From the NCBI GenBank assembly GCA_905178155.1, contig CAJINV010000012.1, positions 2,632,707 through 2,696,706 of the forward strand: 64,000 nt of DNA. The letters are read 5' to 3'. Under the pieces are notes generated by a model. That model was not told the origin of the DNA and did no database searches. It saw only the letters and a program-made list of their open reading frames with translations. The translations under genes were made by a program, and so were the position numbers. Positions 34,101 through 44,692 of this stretch are shown here, piece after piece. Each line of letters begins with the position of its first letter. The stretch's first letter is position 1. This DNA comes from Amoebophrya sp. A120 (lineage: Eukaryota; Sar; Dinophyceae; Syndiniales; Amoebophryaceae).

Positions 34101-37100
34101 TATCCTCCTGGTCGGCGTGCACGAAGTATCCACTGCAAAAGAATCGTACTCGTAGTAATTATATGCAAACATGCATTACAAATCGTGTTCCTAAGCTAAA
34201 TCAGCATTACATCGGAGGCGCGGGTGAAATCGTGTTCCTAAGCTAAATCAGCATTACAAATTTTATCTCTCATGCTGAGGAAATTTGTCATGCATTTATA
34301 CGAGTACGATACTTTTGCAGAGGATACGAAGGCGCGGGTGATAATGAACTCGCTGCACGGATGGTACGAGGCGACAGGGAGTTGCTCTTCTTGTTGCTTT
34401 TTTTCGTCTTCTGAGTCCTCTTTCTCTTTGTCCTCAGAACCAAAAGCGCCAGCTTTGTCCTCCTTGATTTCCGCAAGTTGCGCGTCCTTCAGTTCCGCCT
34501 CAACAACTGCAGTGTCGGCTACTTCCTTCGGTGCAGCAGGAGTAGAAGAGGTACTTCTAGGTGCAGAAGCATCTTCTGTCCCCTCTTCATGATTCGCTTT
34601 GTTTTCAATAGGTTCATCCTGCTCCACTTCCGCTTCTTGTTGTTCTTGCATCGTCAACATCTTGGCCCTCTCCCTCGCGACCACCGCTTCCCTGTACTTT
34701 TTGCAATCCAACCCCGCTGGGTGATTTTTCGCAACTAGAAAATTCTTAAACATGTCGTCCACAAGATCCTTCTTCTCAAGCCCGTTCTGAAAAGGATCCG
34801 TATGGCTTCGAAACCGCTTCGCGGGCGCCCCGGACGGACTGTAAATACTGAATTTATTGATGTTGTCATTTTTGTCTTCACTGACGTCAGCAGGAGCATC
34901 TTCATCTTGGGCACCTACGACGACCTCAGCTTTGGTAGATGTAGAAGTTGCAGCGATGGCATCAGTTTGCTCTTCTGCTTTTTTATCGTCCCCTCCTGAG
35001 ACGACCACTCCGGCGGAAGAAAGAATCTTACGTCCGCCGCGAGACACTTCCCATTCATCGTCTTCTACCATGTAGCTGTAGAGGGATAGATTGTCAAAAC
35101 TCTGGAACTGCGAGTCCGCGATCTGCAGCTTCCCGTCAATAACCGTTTGGTAAATTTCGTTTTCCTGTTTCTTCCTCGCCTTGTGCTCTTCGAAGGAAGA
35201 CGGCTTGCCGAGCTGCTTATGCATTGCAAATAAGTCTGAATCTAGAAGTTTGTGATGCAAGGAAGGGAACAGGGAGCACACTGTGATGTGCTGCCCAACA
35301 TGACAAGTTTCTCATCTGGGGTTCAGAGTTGCGTGCTCCACAAGAGAAGTTACGTTTTTGCATGACAGACAAGAGGAGCTCCTCTTTGCGGGCACGCAAT
35401 CCAGAGTTGAGAGTCATGCCAGACTAGCATGACAGATCTCGCAATTATCTCCCAGACCCAGACACATTTGCATTTGATACTGCTTCAGCTGCTCCAGTTT
35501 CCCCACTTTGTAGTACATCTCCGTCGCGAGTTTGGCCAGCGTATTGAAAGGAAAAATCCCCCTCCCCATATTGAAAAGGTATGTCTCCGAAAATTTGTGT
35601 TGGTGATTTGAGGTCACAAATCACATTTGTCTTGCAAGAAGGCAACTCTACAGTCTCCGCCGCATTATTATATATGCGGACGGTTTATTGTGATGCTGCT
35701 TGGGCTACAGCGCAGACATTTGTGATGCTAAGCGTCCACGTCAGAAGCTCTGTACTCAGGCACGGCATATGCCTCCAATCCTGTACGGCAAGACAGCTCT
35801 GATTTGTGTACGGAAATCCAGCATCAGAAACCTCGTTTTGATATGGGGAGGGGGGATTTTTCCTCACGATACAGCGGCGGCGAGACAAAGAACGCCATTC
35901 GCGCGTTCCCGGGCAAATTCGTCTTCCCGAACGTGCTGGTAAAGACATTACCCCGCTTCACATGTCCGGTGGAAAACGGGTGAATCAGCTTGTTGCTGCG
36001 GAGATTCTCTTCCAGTTGCTTCTTCATAAGAGTTGTGGTCTCGTCCTTCTGTTGTAGGCTTTCATCTTGTTTATTTGCATCACTGCTTTTCTCTTCCGCG
36101 GCGGAGGTAGAGACAGCTTTGTCAGAAGAAGAAGAAGTACTTATCAAAAGGAAAAATCCCCCCACCCCATATCGAGACGAAGTTTGTCATGCTGGATTAG
36201 CGTACACAAATCAGCTCTGTACTGCAGGAGGGCATTGCGGCCAGATCCCCAGGCTAGGTAGGGGCGTAGGGGTCTAGGTGCTCAGCATTGCAAACGGCTC
36301 CCCTTTAGGCCCAACAGCGTGACAAATCGCTTCCAGAATGGGGCGGAAGCTTCTGCCATGGTCTTCTTGCAAGACAAATTTGATTTGTGGCCTCAAATCA
36401 GCAACGCAAATTTTCGGAAGCATGCCTTTTCGAAATGGGGAGGGGGGATTTTTCCTCTCAATAGTACTGGAAGCCGTAGAAATTGTGTAGTTTTTGCCCT
36501 CTTCCAAAATCTTTGCCACAACAGCCGGCAGACCGGTCCTCTCGTCTTCTTCGCCCCCGCCGTTGTTGAGAACGAATTGAAACTTGTCCTTTATCCCTCG
36601 CTTCACCTCGGACAGAGTGGGCATCTTCACCATGGGATCCCGCAAGATTTTAAGCAGGTCGTCCGTTGTTGCACTATCCGCCGTCGGGGGGTTTGCTGGA
36701 ATCTCCGAGCTTTCATCCCCTGTCATGGCCACCGCGGTAAACATTCGTCGCATCTCCATTTGGTACTTTTTCAGTTCCACCATATTCTCCGCCCAATCAA
36801 TAATCCGCTCCGCCCCGTGTCGGAACAACGGCGCATACTTGTCCTGGTCATACCACTGCACCCTCGGTACTCGCTGGCCAATATACATTGCAAAAGTTGT
36901 ATCGCACAAGTAGTATGAATCGAAGACTTGAATTGCAAATACCTTGACGAAAATCCGCATATCACAACTTCTATCTTGTTTCATGCTGAGAAAATAAATT
37001 TGTCATGCGATTCATACTAGTACGATAGTACTTTTGATGCAAAAATGCATAGCCAAACGTCGGCGAGGCTTCGTCTTTGTCTTTTTCCGTCGTCCAGAGA

Positions 37101-38939
37101 CCGATGGCGGGGTAGGAGCGGGGGACTTTGTACTTCTCCCGGAATTCGGCAGATAAATTGTTCGTGTCAGCCATACCGAAATAGAGACCCGTCTGGCCGA
37201 GACCTGATAGGAACAAATACCGATTGAAACAGATGACAAAAATTTCATTTATTGCCCCGTGCTGGCGAGATCGATGATGATGACGATCATGCAAAGAGGT
37301 AGTGGGATCAATTATTGGTGGTGAAGACAACTACTACAGCTGCCAGAATCGCATAGCAGAATGATTATCATCGAGAAAAAGCATTAGAAATCGCGATTTT
37401 CACATTACCTCCTAGCCGCGTAATGTTTCGTTTGACCTCGTCCGACAAATTGTGAAAGTCCACTGAAGAAGAAGATGCTCCCTGTGCAACTCCAGAAGCT
37501 GCTCCCGTAGTTCCTTCCGCACCATCAACGGAGCTGCTGCTGCCCGTGCTGGTGCCCTCTGTTTGTCCACCATGATCGTTCTTCTCCAAACTCAACCCCA
37601 CGCTGTCGTGGATGTGTTTGTAGCTGATGATCCCCTGGCTGTGCTTCGCGTATCCTGTGCAAAAGTATCGCACTTCTTAGTAATTGCATTAATGCATTAC
37701 AAATCTCTTTCTCAAGGTAAATCCGCATTACAAATTGAGTTTGTCAAAATGCTGGGTTAGTTTGTCATGCAATTATTTCCACCTAGTACGATGCTTTTGC
37801 ATCGCCTATCGCGAAGTACAGATTCAAATCCGTCGCCAACTTCTGGCAAAACACGCACTCCGGCATGTGCACCGCCAAAATGACCCCATTGCGCTTGTGG
37901 AAAAACCGGCTATGAACTGCAAAAGTCTCGTACTCGTAATCGTATGGCAATCATGCATTATTTTTTTTTTCAAGGTAAATCCGCATTACCAATTTTATTT
38001 CTCATGCTGAGGAAATTTGTAATGCAAATATACGAGTACGATACTTTTGCATTTCATACCGGTCCTCGGAAAGCAAAAAGTCCAGGAATTCACCCTCGTT
38101 CGCCGGCGTCCAGAACGATTTCTTATACGCGACCTCGGGATTGCCTGTATTACGTTTTACTTGTTAAGCGAAGTTGGTGACATGGTCAACATCATGTTTT
38201 GCTTCATTCCATTTCCATCATTTTATTGAGGCTATTTCTTATAGGTTTAACCCGTACCTCCCTTCATAAGCTCCCGCATCCCCGCCAGGTCATACATCAT
38301 TTTTTATCCTGTGTAAAAAGTTCGTCCCCACCTGACGCTTGTGATTTTTTACCAAATCTGCACCATGCCCAGAACGTGCCAGCGCAAGATGCAGCTATCG
38401 CCCGTGCGGCTTAAGACCTTGCGTTTGCGATTGCGTAGCTACAAAATTATAAACTAGCAGCAAGTAGATGACCATCTAAATTTATATATCATGTGTGGGT
38501 ACGCAGCTTTTACTCACGATACTTCTTGATTAATTTTCATCTCGGCCTGCACTGCCTTCATGCCGCTGGGGAGTTCACTTTCATCAAGATTTTGTCCCTT
38601 TGCAGCCTTGATCCGCTTGCCTTTACTGCTCTTCGAGGACGAGCCCTTTGCTTTTTTCTCCAAGTTTTCCTGGAACTGTTTCCGAAAAAACTGGATTCCG
38701 TACATGAGTAACATTCCCACACACGGCATCACCACGGCCACAATCAGCGTTCGCCAGTAATTCGACCGCGCTTGTTGGTGCTTCGAGGGGCGATAAGGAA
38801 GTTTCTTTCCTTGATTGCTGCTTTTCGAGTAATTTTTATTCGGAGAAGTAGAACTGCTTCCTCCTGCCTTATCATTGCCCTTCCCAATCTCGTCCCGAAA
38901 CGGGTTGGAGGGCTGAGCTTTTGCCGGAGACGGCGCCAT
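31143..38939 (-). CDS. Membrane-anchored thioredoxin-fold (PDI-like) protein, 17 exons
   Basis: Exons: 38939-38522, 38299-38258, 38144-38059, 37905-37809, 37645-37409, 37203-37052, 36876-36464, 36136-35872, 35536-35480, 35212-34327, 34121-33992, 33745-33579, 33282-33205, 32916-32716, 32398-32271, 32111-32026, 31740-31143. The sum is 4041 nt, 1346 aa. Fourteen introns are introners; two are GT-AG (38257-38145, 37408-37204). One membrane helix lies near residues 64-83 (TLIVAVVMPCVGMLLMYGIQ). A thioredoxin-like domain follows: GVILAVHMPECVFCQKLATD with Cys199-x-x-Cys202 in the redox position, then GLYFGMADTNNLSAEFREKY and VPRSYPAIGLW, matching the Trx cis-Pro region. A later segment (HGVNLIVLVTNKRV) resembles a second, inactive Trx fold. 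Long acidic Glu/Asp/Ser-rich linkers and a coiled C-terminus follow. Redox chaperone work in the secretory pathway is inferred; no ER-retention tail is present. Confidence 0.78.
31746..32025. mobile_element. Introner D4 (family D, mixed left end)
   Basis: Left end tatccagtgcaaagatgttg leads into tccgggtctgg; right end is the inverse of family D with a family A-like gcata tip. Flanks aaccg (31741-31745) and aactg (32026-32030) differ at one base. It is 280 bp. Confidence 0.88.
32117..32270. mobile_element. Introner A7 (family A)
   Basis: TIR tatccactgcaaaagggtat and its inverse. Flanks gttct (32112-32116) and attct (32271-32275) differ at one base. It is 154 bp; frame restored. Confidence 0.9.
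32404..32715. mobile_element. Introner E2 (family E) with central palindrome
   Basis: TIR tatcctgaggaaaaacgtcc and its inverse. Exact duplication cctgc at 32399-32403 and 32716-32720. It is 312 bp. It contains a hairpin with perfect 29-bp arms (32444-32472 and 32474-32502). Confidence 0.93.
32922..33204. mobile_element. Introner E3 (family E)
   Basis: TIR tatcctatgtaaaaacgccc and its inverse. Exact duplication cgaac at 32917-32921 and 33205-33209. It is 283 bp. Confidence 0.93.
33288..33578. mobile_element. Introner D5 (family D)
   Basis: TIR tatcaaatgcaaaaatgtct and its inverse. Exact duplication tccac at 33283-33287 and 33579-33583. It is 291 bp. Confidence 0.94.
33751..33991. mobile_element. 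Introner B5 (family B)
   Basis: TIR tatggagttctcaaatgtta and its inverse. Exact duplication atcaa at 33746-33750 and 33992-33996. It is 241 bp. Confidence 0.93.
34127..34326. mobile_element. Introner A8 (family A) with internal duplication
   Basis: TIR tatccactgcaaaagaatcg and its inverse. Exact duplication cgaag at 34122-34126 and 34327-34331. It is 200 bp: a block of about 32 bp (atcgtgttcctaagctaaat...) occurs twice, separated by ggaggcgcgggtg, which resembles the exon just outside the element (aaggcgcgggtg at about 34330). Confidence 0.92.
35218..35479. mobile_element. Introner D6 (family D, family A-like tip)
   Basis: Left end tatgcattgcaaataagtct has a family A-like tip on a family D body; right end is typical D. 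Exact duplication ctgct at 35213-35217 and 35480-35484. It is 262 bp. Confidence 0.9.
35542..35871. mobile_element. Introner I1 (family I)
   Basis: TIR tattgaaaggaaaaatcccc and its inverse (ggggggatttttcctcacga, then ta). Exact duplication cagcg at 35537-35541 and 35872-35876. It is 330 bp. Confidence 0.92.
36142..36463. mobile_element. Introner I2 (family I)
   Basis: TIR tatcaaaaggaaaaatcccc and its inverse. Exact duplication gtact at 36137-36141 and 36464-36468. It is 322 bp and splits a Ser-rich run. Its sister I1 is only 270 bp away. Confidence 0.92.
36882..37051. mobile_element. Introner A9 (family A)
   Basis: Left end tatacattgcaaaagttgta; right end is a diverged inverse ending gcata. 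Exact duplication gccaa at 36877-36881 and 37052-37056. It is 170 bp. Confidence 0.9.
37651..37808. mobile_element. Introner A10 (family A)
   Basis: TIR tatcctgtgcaaaagtatcg; right end finishes ccta in place of cata. Exact duplication tcgcg at 37646-37650 and 37809-37813. It is 158 bp, within the thioredoxin-like domain. Confidence 0.92.
37911..38058. mobile_element. Introner A11 (family A)
   Basis: TIR tatgaactgcaaaagtctcg and its inverse. Flanks ccggc (37906-37910) and ccggt (38059-38063) differ at one base. It is 148 bp, just upstream of the CxxC-coding exon. Confidence 0.92.
38305..38521. mobile_element. Introner E4 (family E, diverged)
   Basis: Left end tatcctgtgtaaaaagttcg, then tccccacc; right end gggtacgcagcttttactca, then cgata. 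Flanks (ttttt and cttct) are weakly similar, but dropping element plus 5 nt restores the frame (NQEVMYDL). About 217 bp. Confidence 0.75.
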
Positions 38940-41230
38940 TTTTTTGTAAGGTCTTATGTGCACCTTACTCCTAGAAAAAACGAATTTACGTAATGACTCA
39001 CGAGAAGTACAAAAAACAACTACGTAGTGAAGTAGAGAAATCTTGCCCTAGTATCCGAGAGAAGAATTCCATGCGGTAGAGGGTAAGGAAACAGCACAAA
39101 GGAATGACTGCTATGTCCTACAAAACAAAGCATCGCAAAATGAAAATCTTCGTCAACCGGAATTATAAACAACAGAAAAATGGTCGATCACAAGTAGAAA
39201 ATACTCGGATGACTGGAACTATCGCACAGAAGAGAGAGAGAGAGATAACCTATTTTCAGATCAGATCAGATCAGAGTGGCGACGCGCACGCTACCACCGG
39301 CGGCAGGGACGACCATAAGGTTCAGGAGACTCCCCTTTTTTCGGGGGGGGTAAGAAAGCTAAATCCGCGCGCAAAACTTCGGCGGGCTTCAAACTACTGA
39401 AAGATCCTGGTCGTGCGTGAGGGATGCAAAAGGATCAAAATGCAGTAAGAAGTCGAATAGTATAAAGCTCTCAAACCTCCGACGTCCTTATGTTTCGATG
39501 AAACTAGGACTAGTCAACAACGCACACCACACAGTTGAACGAAGACCCTGCTTCCGCTCCCCCGCTTGAGTGATGCCGTTTTTGTCCACCTCGCAACGCC
39601 CTTCTGTGGTCCGTCTGATCTACCCTCGGAATGCGCGGTGGCGTGGCCCTAGGTGTCTGCCAAGCTGATAGAAATCCACAGAGAGTTTGGTAGTCAGTGG
39701 AACTATCGCACAGAAAGAGAAACAAAATCTAAATCACTTGAAGATCGATGATGCGGCATTGCTCAACAATATTAACGGAATGCAGCGCACGAAGCTCAAA
39801 ATTATACCAGGATCCGTTTAGGAGCACGTCCACCTTGGATCATCTTTATTCTTGACGGCGCACGACACAAGAAGTGGAACACGAACACTTCCGTTTGTTG
39901 ACTTCATGCCACTAGACCAGCATTTGGCATGCCTCCTTCACCCTAGGTTTTCTTTTTTTTCAAATTTTTCACAAAACCTCATTAATCGATCGAAGAAAGT
40001 CGTTTTTCTAGCGGTTTGTGGTAAAAAAGACCAAAGTGTAGTGGATTCTAGTAGTATCGTACATTTTGTATGCTCTGTCCTTGAATTATGCGCCAGCGCG
40101 GTAGCGATAGGATAGCGGTTAAGTTTGTTCAAATGGTGCTTCATAATTGATTCGCCACCTTCGAGGTACTATCATACAGACTTTTCTGCTTGTCCCGCCC
40201 ATGCAAACTTTGAAAAATCTACTTGTATGTAGCCAACAGTAAAAACCAAAATCTTTTGTAGCTTAAGTTATTTCTGCAGTGGTTTGTTCCCCTGAGCAGG
40301 CGTGGGCAGCTTCATCTTCCCCAGCATGTCTGTACAGTCTTTTCAGAATCTTTATCACGCACGTAGGTTACTCTCTCCAGAACAGAATCGTGTTTTTTTT
40401 TCATTTTCTACAGCCTACTACTAGAAACATAACTTCAATCTCTTTTTCATCCATTTTATCACCACCGTCGTGATCATTTTCCCGCAAAACCAGAGCAAAA
40501 GAAGCACACATCGCTTCGCTCACATGTCATATACGAGATTCTAATGTGCGGGCGGGTTATCGTTATTTTTCTTACTTCGGATCATTTGGTGTAATAAGTG
40601 TGGTGGTCGCCGAATGATGTTTTGCGTCGACAGTGTCACAATACAACTCAAACCGCTTGTAGTTGAGAAAAGTCCAATCTAGTTTTCGCCTCATTCTATA
40701 TGGCGCAATCCTCAAACTATAAAGCCGGTTCGTGATCGTGTCGTGTAACTTTTGCGACCAGCATTCGATAGGATCAACTAAAATCCTTGTCCTTCCGCTT
40801 ACGGTCGTGTAGTTTCGTAATCAAAAACTCCGCTCAAGGTGGAAAACGTCAAGTGGCAAAAGGTAAAAATACTGTTAGTCTCTGTGCGAAGAAGTGGTCT
40901 TGAGATAAGAAATTCTTCATCACCGTAGCCGCGGGGGTTGAACTTGAAGTTGTACTAGGTGGATCAATGGTACCCAGGACAACGAATTGCCCTCCTTTCG
41001 ATGAATTTGCTGCCTTGGGCCTTTGATGTAGGTAGAAGCAGACTCAAAGAGTCCATCTCTGCAGCTAGTACAACTTCTGAGTATTGGTAAAAATTCCACC
41101 ACGAGCGACGTGTTCTTTAATGGGGAGCAGGAGGGATTATATTATCGTTTTTTTCAATCAGACAACAAGAACAATTTAAAGTCAAAACATAAATAGTCAT
41201 CTTCGGTCACATTCAAAACAAATAGGTATA
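38940..41230. other. Long gene-poor region
   Basis: About 2.3 kb upstream of the thioredoxin-fold gene. A small ga/gatca microsatellite lies near 39232-39275. Open frames are short and unlike proteins, and no introner is present. It may hold a promoter or unrecognised non-coding genes. Confidence 0.45.
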
Positions 41231-42944
41231 CAGCGATGAAAAACGCTTTCGCTTTCAAAATTTAAATTTTTTTGCAGCCCGTCTCTAGCATCCTGCCCAA
41301 CTGACCGCATCTGCGTCATCCCGGTCAGCGACCCCACAAGCGGCTCCGGTTCCTCCAGCCTTGGAGTTGCTTTTTTTGCAAATGAAGTTTCTTGATGACG
41401 AATGGGAAGACGAAAGCACACAGCTAGCTTGTCGCGGTGATGGCTGGCGCAAGTTGCGTAGTGCTTGAGATGTTCCGTGAAGGATGTCTGAAGCAGGTAG
41501 ACGCTAACCAGCGACACAAGCCTCCCAGCTTCGGCGCCCACCCTGGGCGCCATCCTATCCGCCACACCCTGCGAGGGAAGTCAATGGGGGCGAGCCGCTA
41601 TGGGAGATAGTTCCGCCTTGGAACTACAGCAAAGGTTAATGGTTGCCAATACTGATGGAAACAACGGGCGGTCTTCGAGTTGCCTCGAGCTGCCGCACTG
41701 TGTCCGCCCCACGTTGGGCGCTTGCAAGTTTCGTTCCAAAAAAAGGGAGAAGGGGCCGGGGTCCCTGTAAGAGCCTTGGAAAACATTGCGCGGCCAAACG
41801 CGTGGCCGTGGCGATGCTGGCGCGCGAGCCCACCAGGTACGAAGATAGACGCGACCGCGCGACGGCCCCCCAAACGGCTAAAGTGTTGGGCCAAGGTGGT
41901 TGGGCACGTAGCGGGCTTGTTTTCATTGGGCCCAGGCGCGGACACGTTGGGTCCGTAGCGATGACCATTTCGGAACCCCGGGAGCCCAGATGATTCTGGC
42001 TCCAGGTGTTCTCTTTGCCCTTCATTATACCCCCCCCCCTTGAAAGCGTTTTTTTGGAGGCCAAAAATCGCGAAAGCGTTTTTTACAGGAACTAAAAAAC
42101 GCTTTCACTTGATTTTTTTATAGCGCGTTAAGTCTTGCCAAAGCCCTTCCGAAGGGCAACACAAATGGCAACGCTTTTGGTCCTCCTGGTGATAGTCAAA
42201 GTCCGACAATGTCGACTCAGGTCATCGCAACACAGGGAAAATTCCTCCTCACAACAAAGACAGCGAACATCGTCAGAAAGCGGCGCCTCGGTGCGTAAAT
42301 GGTGACCGAATGGCCTCCAAAAACCGGTGGGCTCCTGCTAGTGTGTCTGCATGGGCTGGCGGATATCCAAGAAAAAACACGAACCCGCAGGAGGCATCTA
42401 TGGCGTCGCAAACTTGTCGCCCAATAGCATGACAACCCAGCGCCCTTTCGTGACAAATTTCATGGAAGCCCTGCGCGGCAATTTGCGCACCGCGCAGGAG
42501 GTCTTGGACTGTAGAGAAGACCTGTTGCGGATAGGAGTTTGCGGGGCAACTTCCCTGACGTTCCAGTGGGAGCACCGACCTCGCCTCCGGATTTGGCCGA
42601 CTACTTGCCGCGCCCCCCAGGGCGGTGCTCAGCATGCCGCTCACGGCGATGCGCAGCGCCGGGGCGCCCACCCCGGCAGCAAAGGACTATGCGGAAAAGC
42701 AGGCGCAATCGCGGTCGCATATTTGCGCCACCTATCACCGCGACAGGCTAAGTACATAACGAGAAGAAGAAACTGACGACATCAACACACTGAAGTGATT
42801 CAGGCAACAAAAAAAAGCTTCGCTGCTCACCTGCCCAATGCCTTCCACTTCAACGAGGCCACCAGCGGGGTCCTATCTGGGCCGACGCTTAAGGGGGGCA
42901 AAGAAAAATTTGATTTTTGAAAGCGAAAGCATTTTTCATCGTTG
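41231..42944. mobile_element. 1.7-kb TIR transposon, GC-rich cargo
   Basis: The ends form an inverted repeat of about 30 bp: left cagcgatgaaaaacgctttc, then gctttcaaaa; right is its inverse with two or three changes. TA dinucleotides flank both ends. The same gaaagcg words recur in the middle (about 42040-42115), including the short inverted repeat aaagcgttttttacagg...ctaaaaaacgcttt. Open frames inside are GC-rich and without a recognisable transposase, so it is probably non-autonomous. It lies in a gene-poor region. Confidence 0.75.
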
Positions 42945-43674
42945 TAAGGTAGGAGCGCTATCTATCAGATCATCTTCTCTGTGGAGGTGAGGTTCCTCGT
43001 TTGCGGCGGACAAAAAACCCATATATTTCATATATACAGCGAATCTTATCGGGCCTACGAGCCATGACATTCGTTGCATAGTTCGTTGTCACAGACAGAT
43101 AATGATCTCATCGCACTTCTTAGGCGGGTAAGTATCTACTTTCTAAACCGGAGCAAGAATTCTTGCAACTTACTACAGAAAACCTCCGTAGGCTGTAGCC
43201 GGCTTTTTCCACAGGAGGTCGACGCGGCGTTCAAACTACATTTCTTTGTAGCGAAAAAATTTTCGTAGCCGAGACAGCAGCATACCAACGGGGATTCGCT
43301 GATGTGCCATGTGCCCAACTGATCATTTTTAGTACGCTAGCAAAAGTACGTAGTGTTGAAATACGACCTGCTATCCTCAAAGAAATAATTTGTACTACCA
43401 AAATAGGTAAATGTGGTAGAGGTTTTATCGTAGTCGAGTTTTATCGTTTCTTGCCGCCGCCCCCGGCAAGTACTTCAAGTTCAAGGAGATGCACACAACA
43501 TCAGCTACAAGAACTCGAAAATAAAGTAGAACGCAGTTCTTCTGTATACTATCGCTTTGTCGCAAGAGGACATAGTAAACTGCATTGATTTGTGTACTAT
43601 AAATCGCTTTTTGTCGCAACAACTGTATGGGACAAAAGGGATCGCCGGGTAAAGGATAGTTTCGCTTCGTCGTT
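42945..43674. other. Spacer with weak minus-strand open frame
   Basis: A minus-strand frame runs from about 43691 down to 43425. It stays open upstream if introners A12 and D7 are removed, but it has no in-frame start that I can find and no domain. It may be a small gene or untranslated transcript carrying introners. Confidence 0.35.
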
Positions 43675-43679
43675 ACTCG

Positions 43680-43834
43680 TATGAACTGCAAAAGTATCGC
43701 ACTCGTATAAATGCATTACAAATTTCCTCAGCATGAGAAATAAAATTTGTAATGCAGATTTGCCTTGGAAACAAGATTTGTAATGCAAGACTTGCGTTAG
43801 CATTTGTACGAGTACGATACTTTTGCACAGGATA
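43680..43834. mobile_element. Introner A12 (family A), outside known genes
   Basis: TIR tatgaactgcaaaagtatcg and its inverse. Exact duplication actcg at 43675-43679 and 43835-43839. It is 155 bp. Only about 38 bp separate it from D7, a spacing like the short exons elsewhere, so an unrecognised transcript may pass here. Confidence 0.92.
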
Positions 43835-43872
43835 ACTCGCTGCTCGATCGCTAGTCGTTCGCTCCTAGTGCC

Positions 43873-44687
43873 AATGGATTGCAAAAATGTCTGGGTCTGG
43901 AAACTTGTAATGCTACAAGTGAATGATAGACGCACTGCAATACGCAACTATGCATGACAATTTTTTTGGCTGCCGTGTCTTACGTATTCCGCATGGCATA
44001 TGGCGCCGTATACTATCTCAACGTCGAACTATCTCAAATTTTTTTACCTCAACTCTATATAGCTATCTAAAGTAGGTAGTTTATGTAGATAGTGAATTAT
44101 ATGCAAGTAGATAACTGTTTTGCATGACAAATGAGCTATATTAGAAGAAATCGTCTGGTCCCGCTCCGCCGCCCTGTCAATTTCCGGAACCCCTTTCGAC
44201 CCCGTCTGTGAGGGGCCCCCCCGGAAGGGGGGTCGGCGAGGGGGGTAGCTGAGGGGGGCAATAATAAGCTTCCGCCGATGCTAGGGCGCACTGAAAAAAT
44301 GCAGCTTTTTGAGCACCTTTCAGGGGTTCGCGGAAGGGGTGTCCGGAAGGGGTCATGAGGGAAGCAACAGGACTAGAAAAAATCGGCGGAGCAGGACCGG
44401 ACGACTTTCATTGATCTAACTTAATCTGTCACGCCAAAAATCTAGCTACATAAGCATCATGTGTTAGCTGAATAAACTAGCTACTTGAACTACCTATTTA
44501 ATATTGGGTTGAAAAATTTTGAGATAGTTGAGCGTTGAGATAGTATACGGCGCCATATGGCAAACTGCGTTTTTGCATGACAGGTAAGAGGGCTTTTTCC
44601 TGCCTATGCAACACAGACTCTCAAGTCATGCCAGACAAGCATGACAGACTTGCATTCTTCCAGACCCAGACACTTTTGCATTTGATA
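43873..44687. mobile_element. Introner D7 (family D) split by a nested element
   Basis: Left end aatggattgcaaaaatgtct, then gggtctgg; right end ccagacccagacacttttgc, then atttgata. Flanks gtgcc (43868-43872) and gtgct (44688-44692) differ at one base. Without the 559-bp nested element and one tggca it would be about 251 bp, the normal family D size. Confidence 0.88.
43999..44557. mobile_element. Nested element J1 (family J) inside D7
   Basis: TIR tatggcgccgtatactatct, then caac, with the exact inverse at the right end. Exact 5-nt duplication tggca at 43994-43998 and 44558-44562. It is 559 bp with a GC-rich centre. It shares the TAT...ATA tips and 5-nt duplication of the introners but is larger. 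Confidence 0.93.
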
Positions 44688-44692
44688 GTGCT

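Noticed and set aside
43675-44692. Regularly repeated motifs suggestive of a CRISPR array
   Set aside because: The repeats are inverted, variable words inside transposon-like elements with target duplications, in a eukaryotic setting; no uniform direct repeats with spacers.
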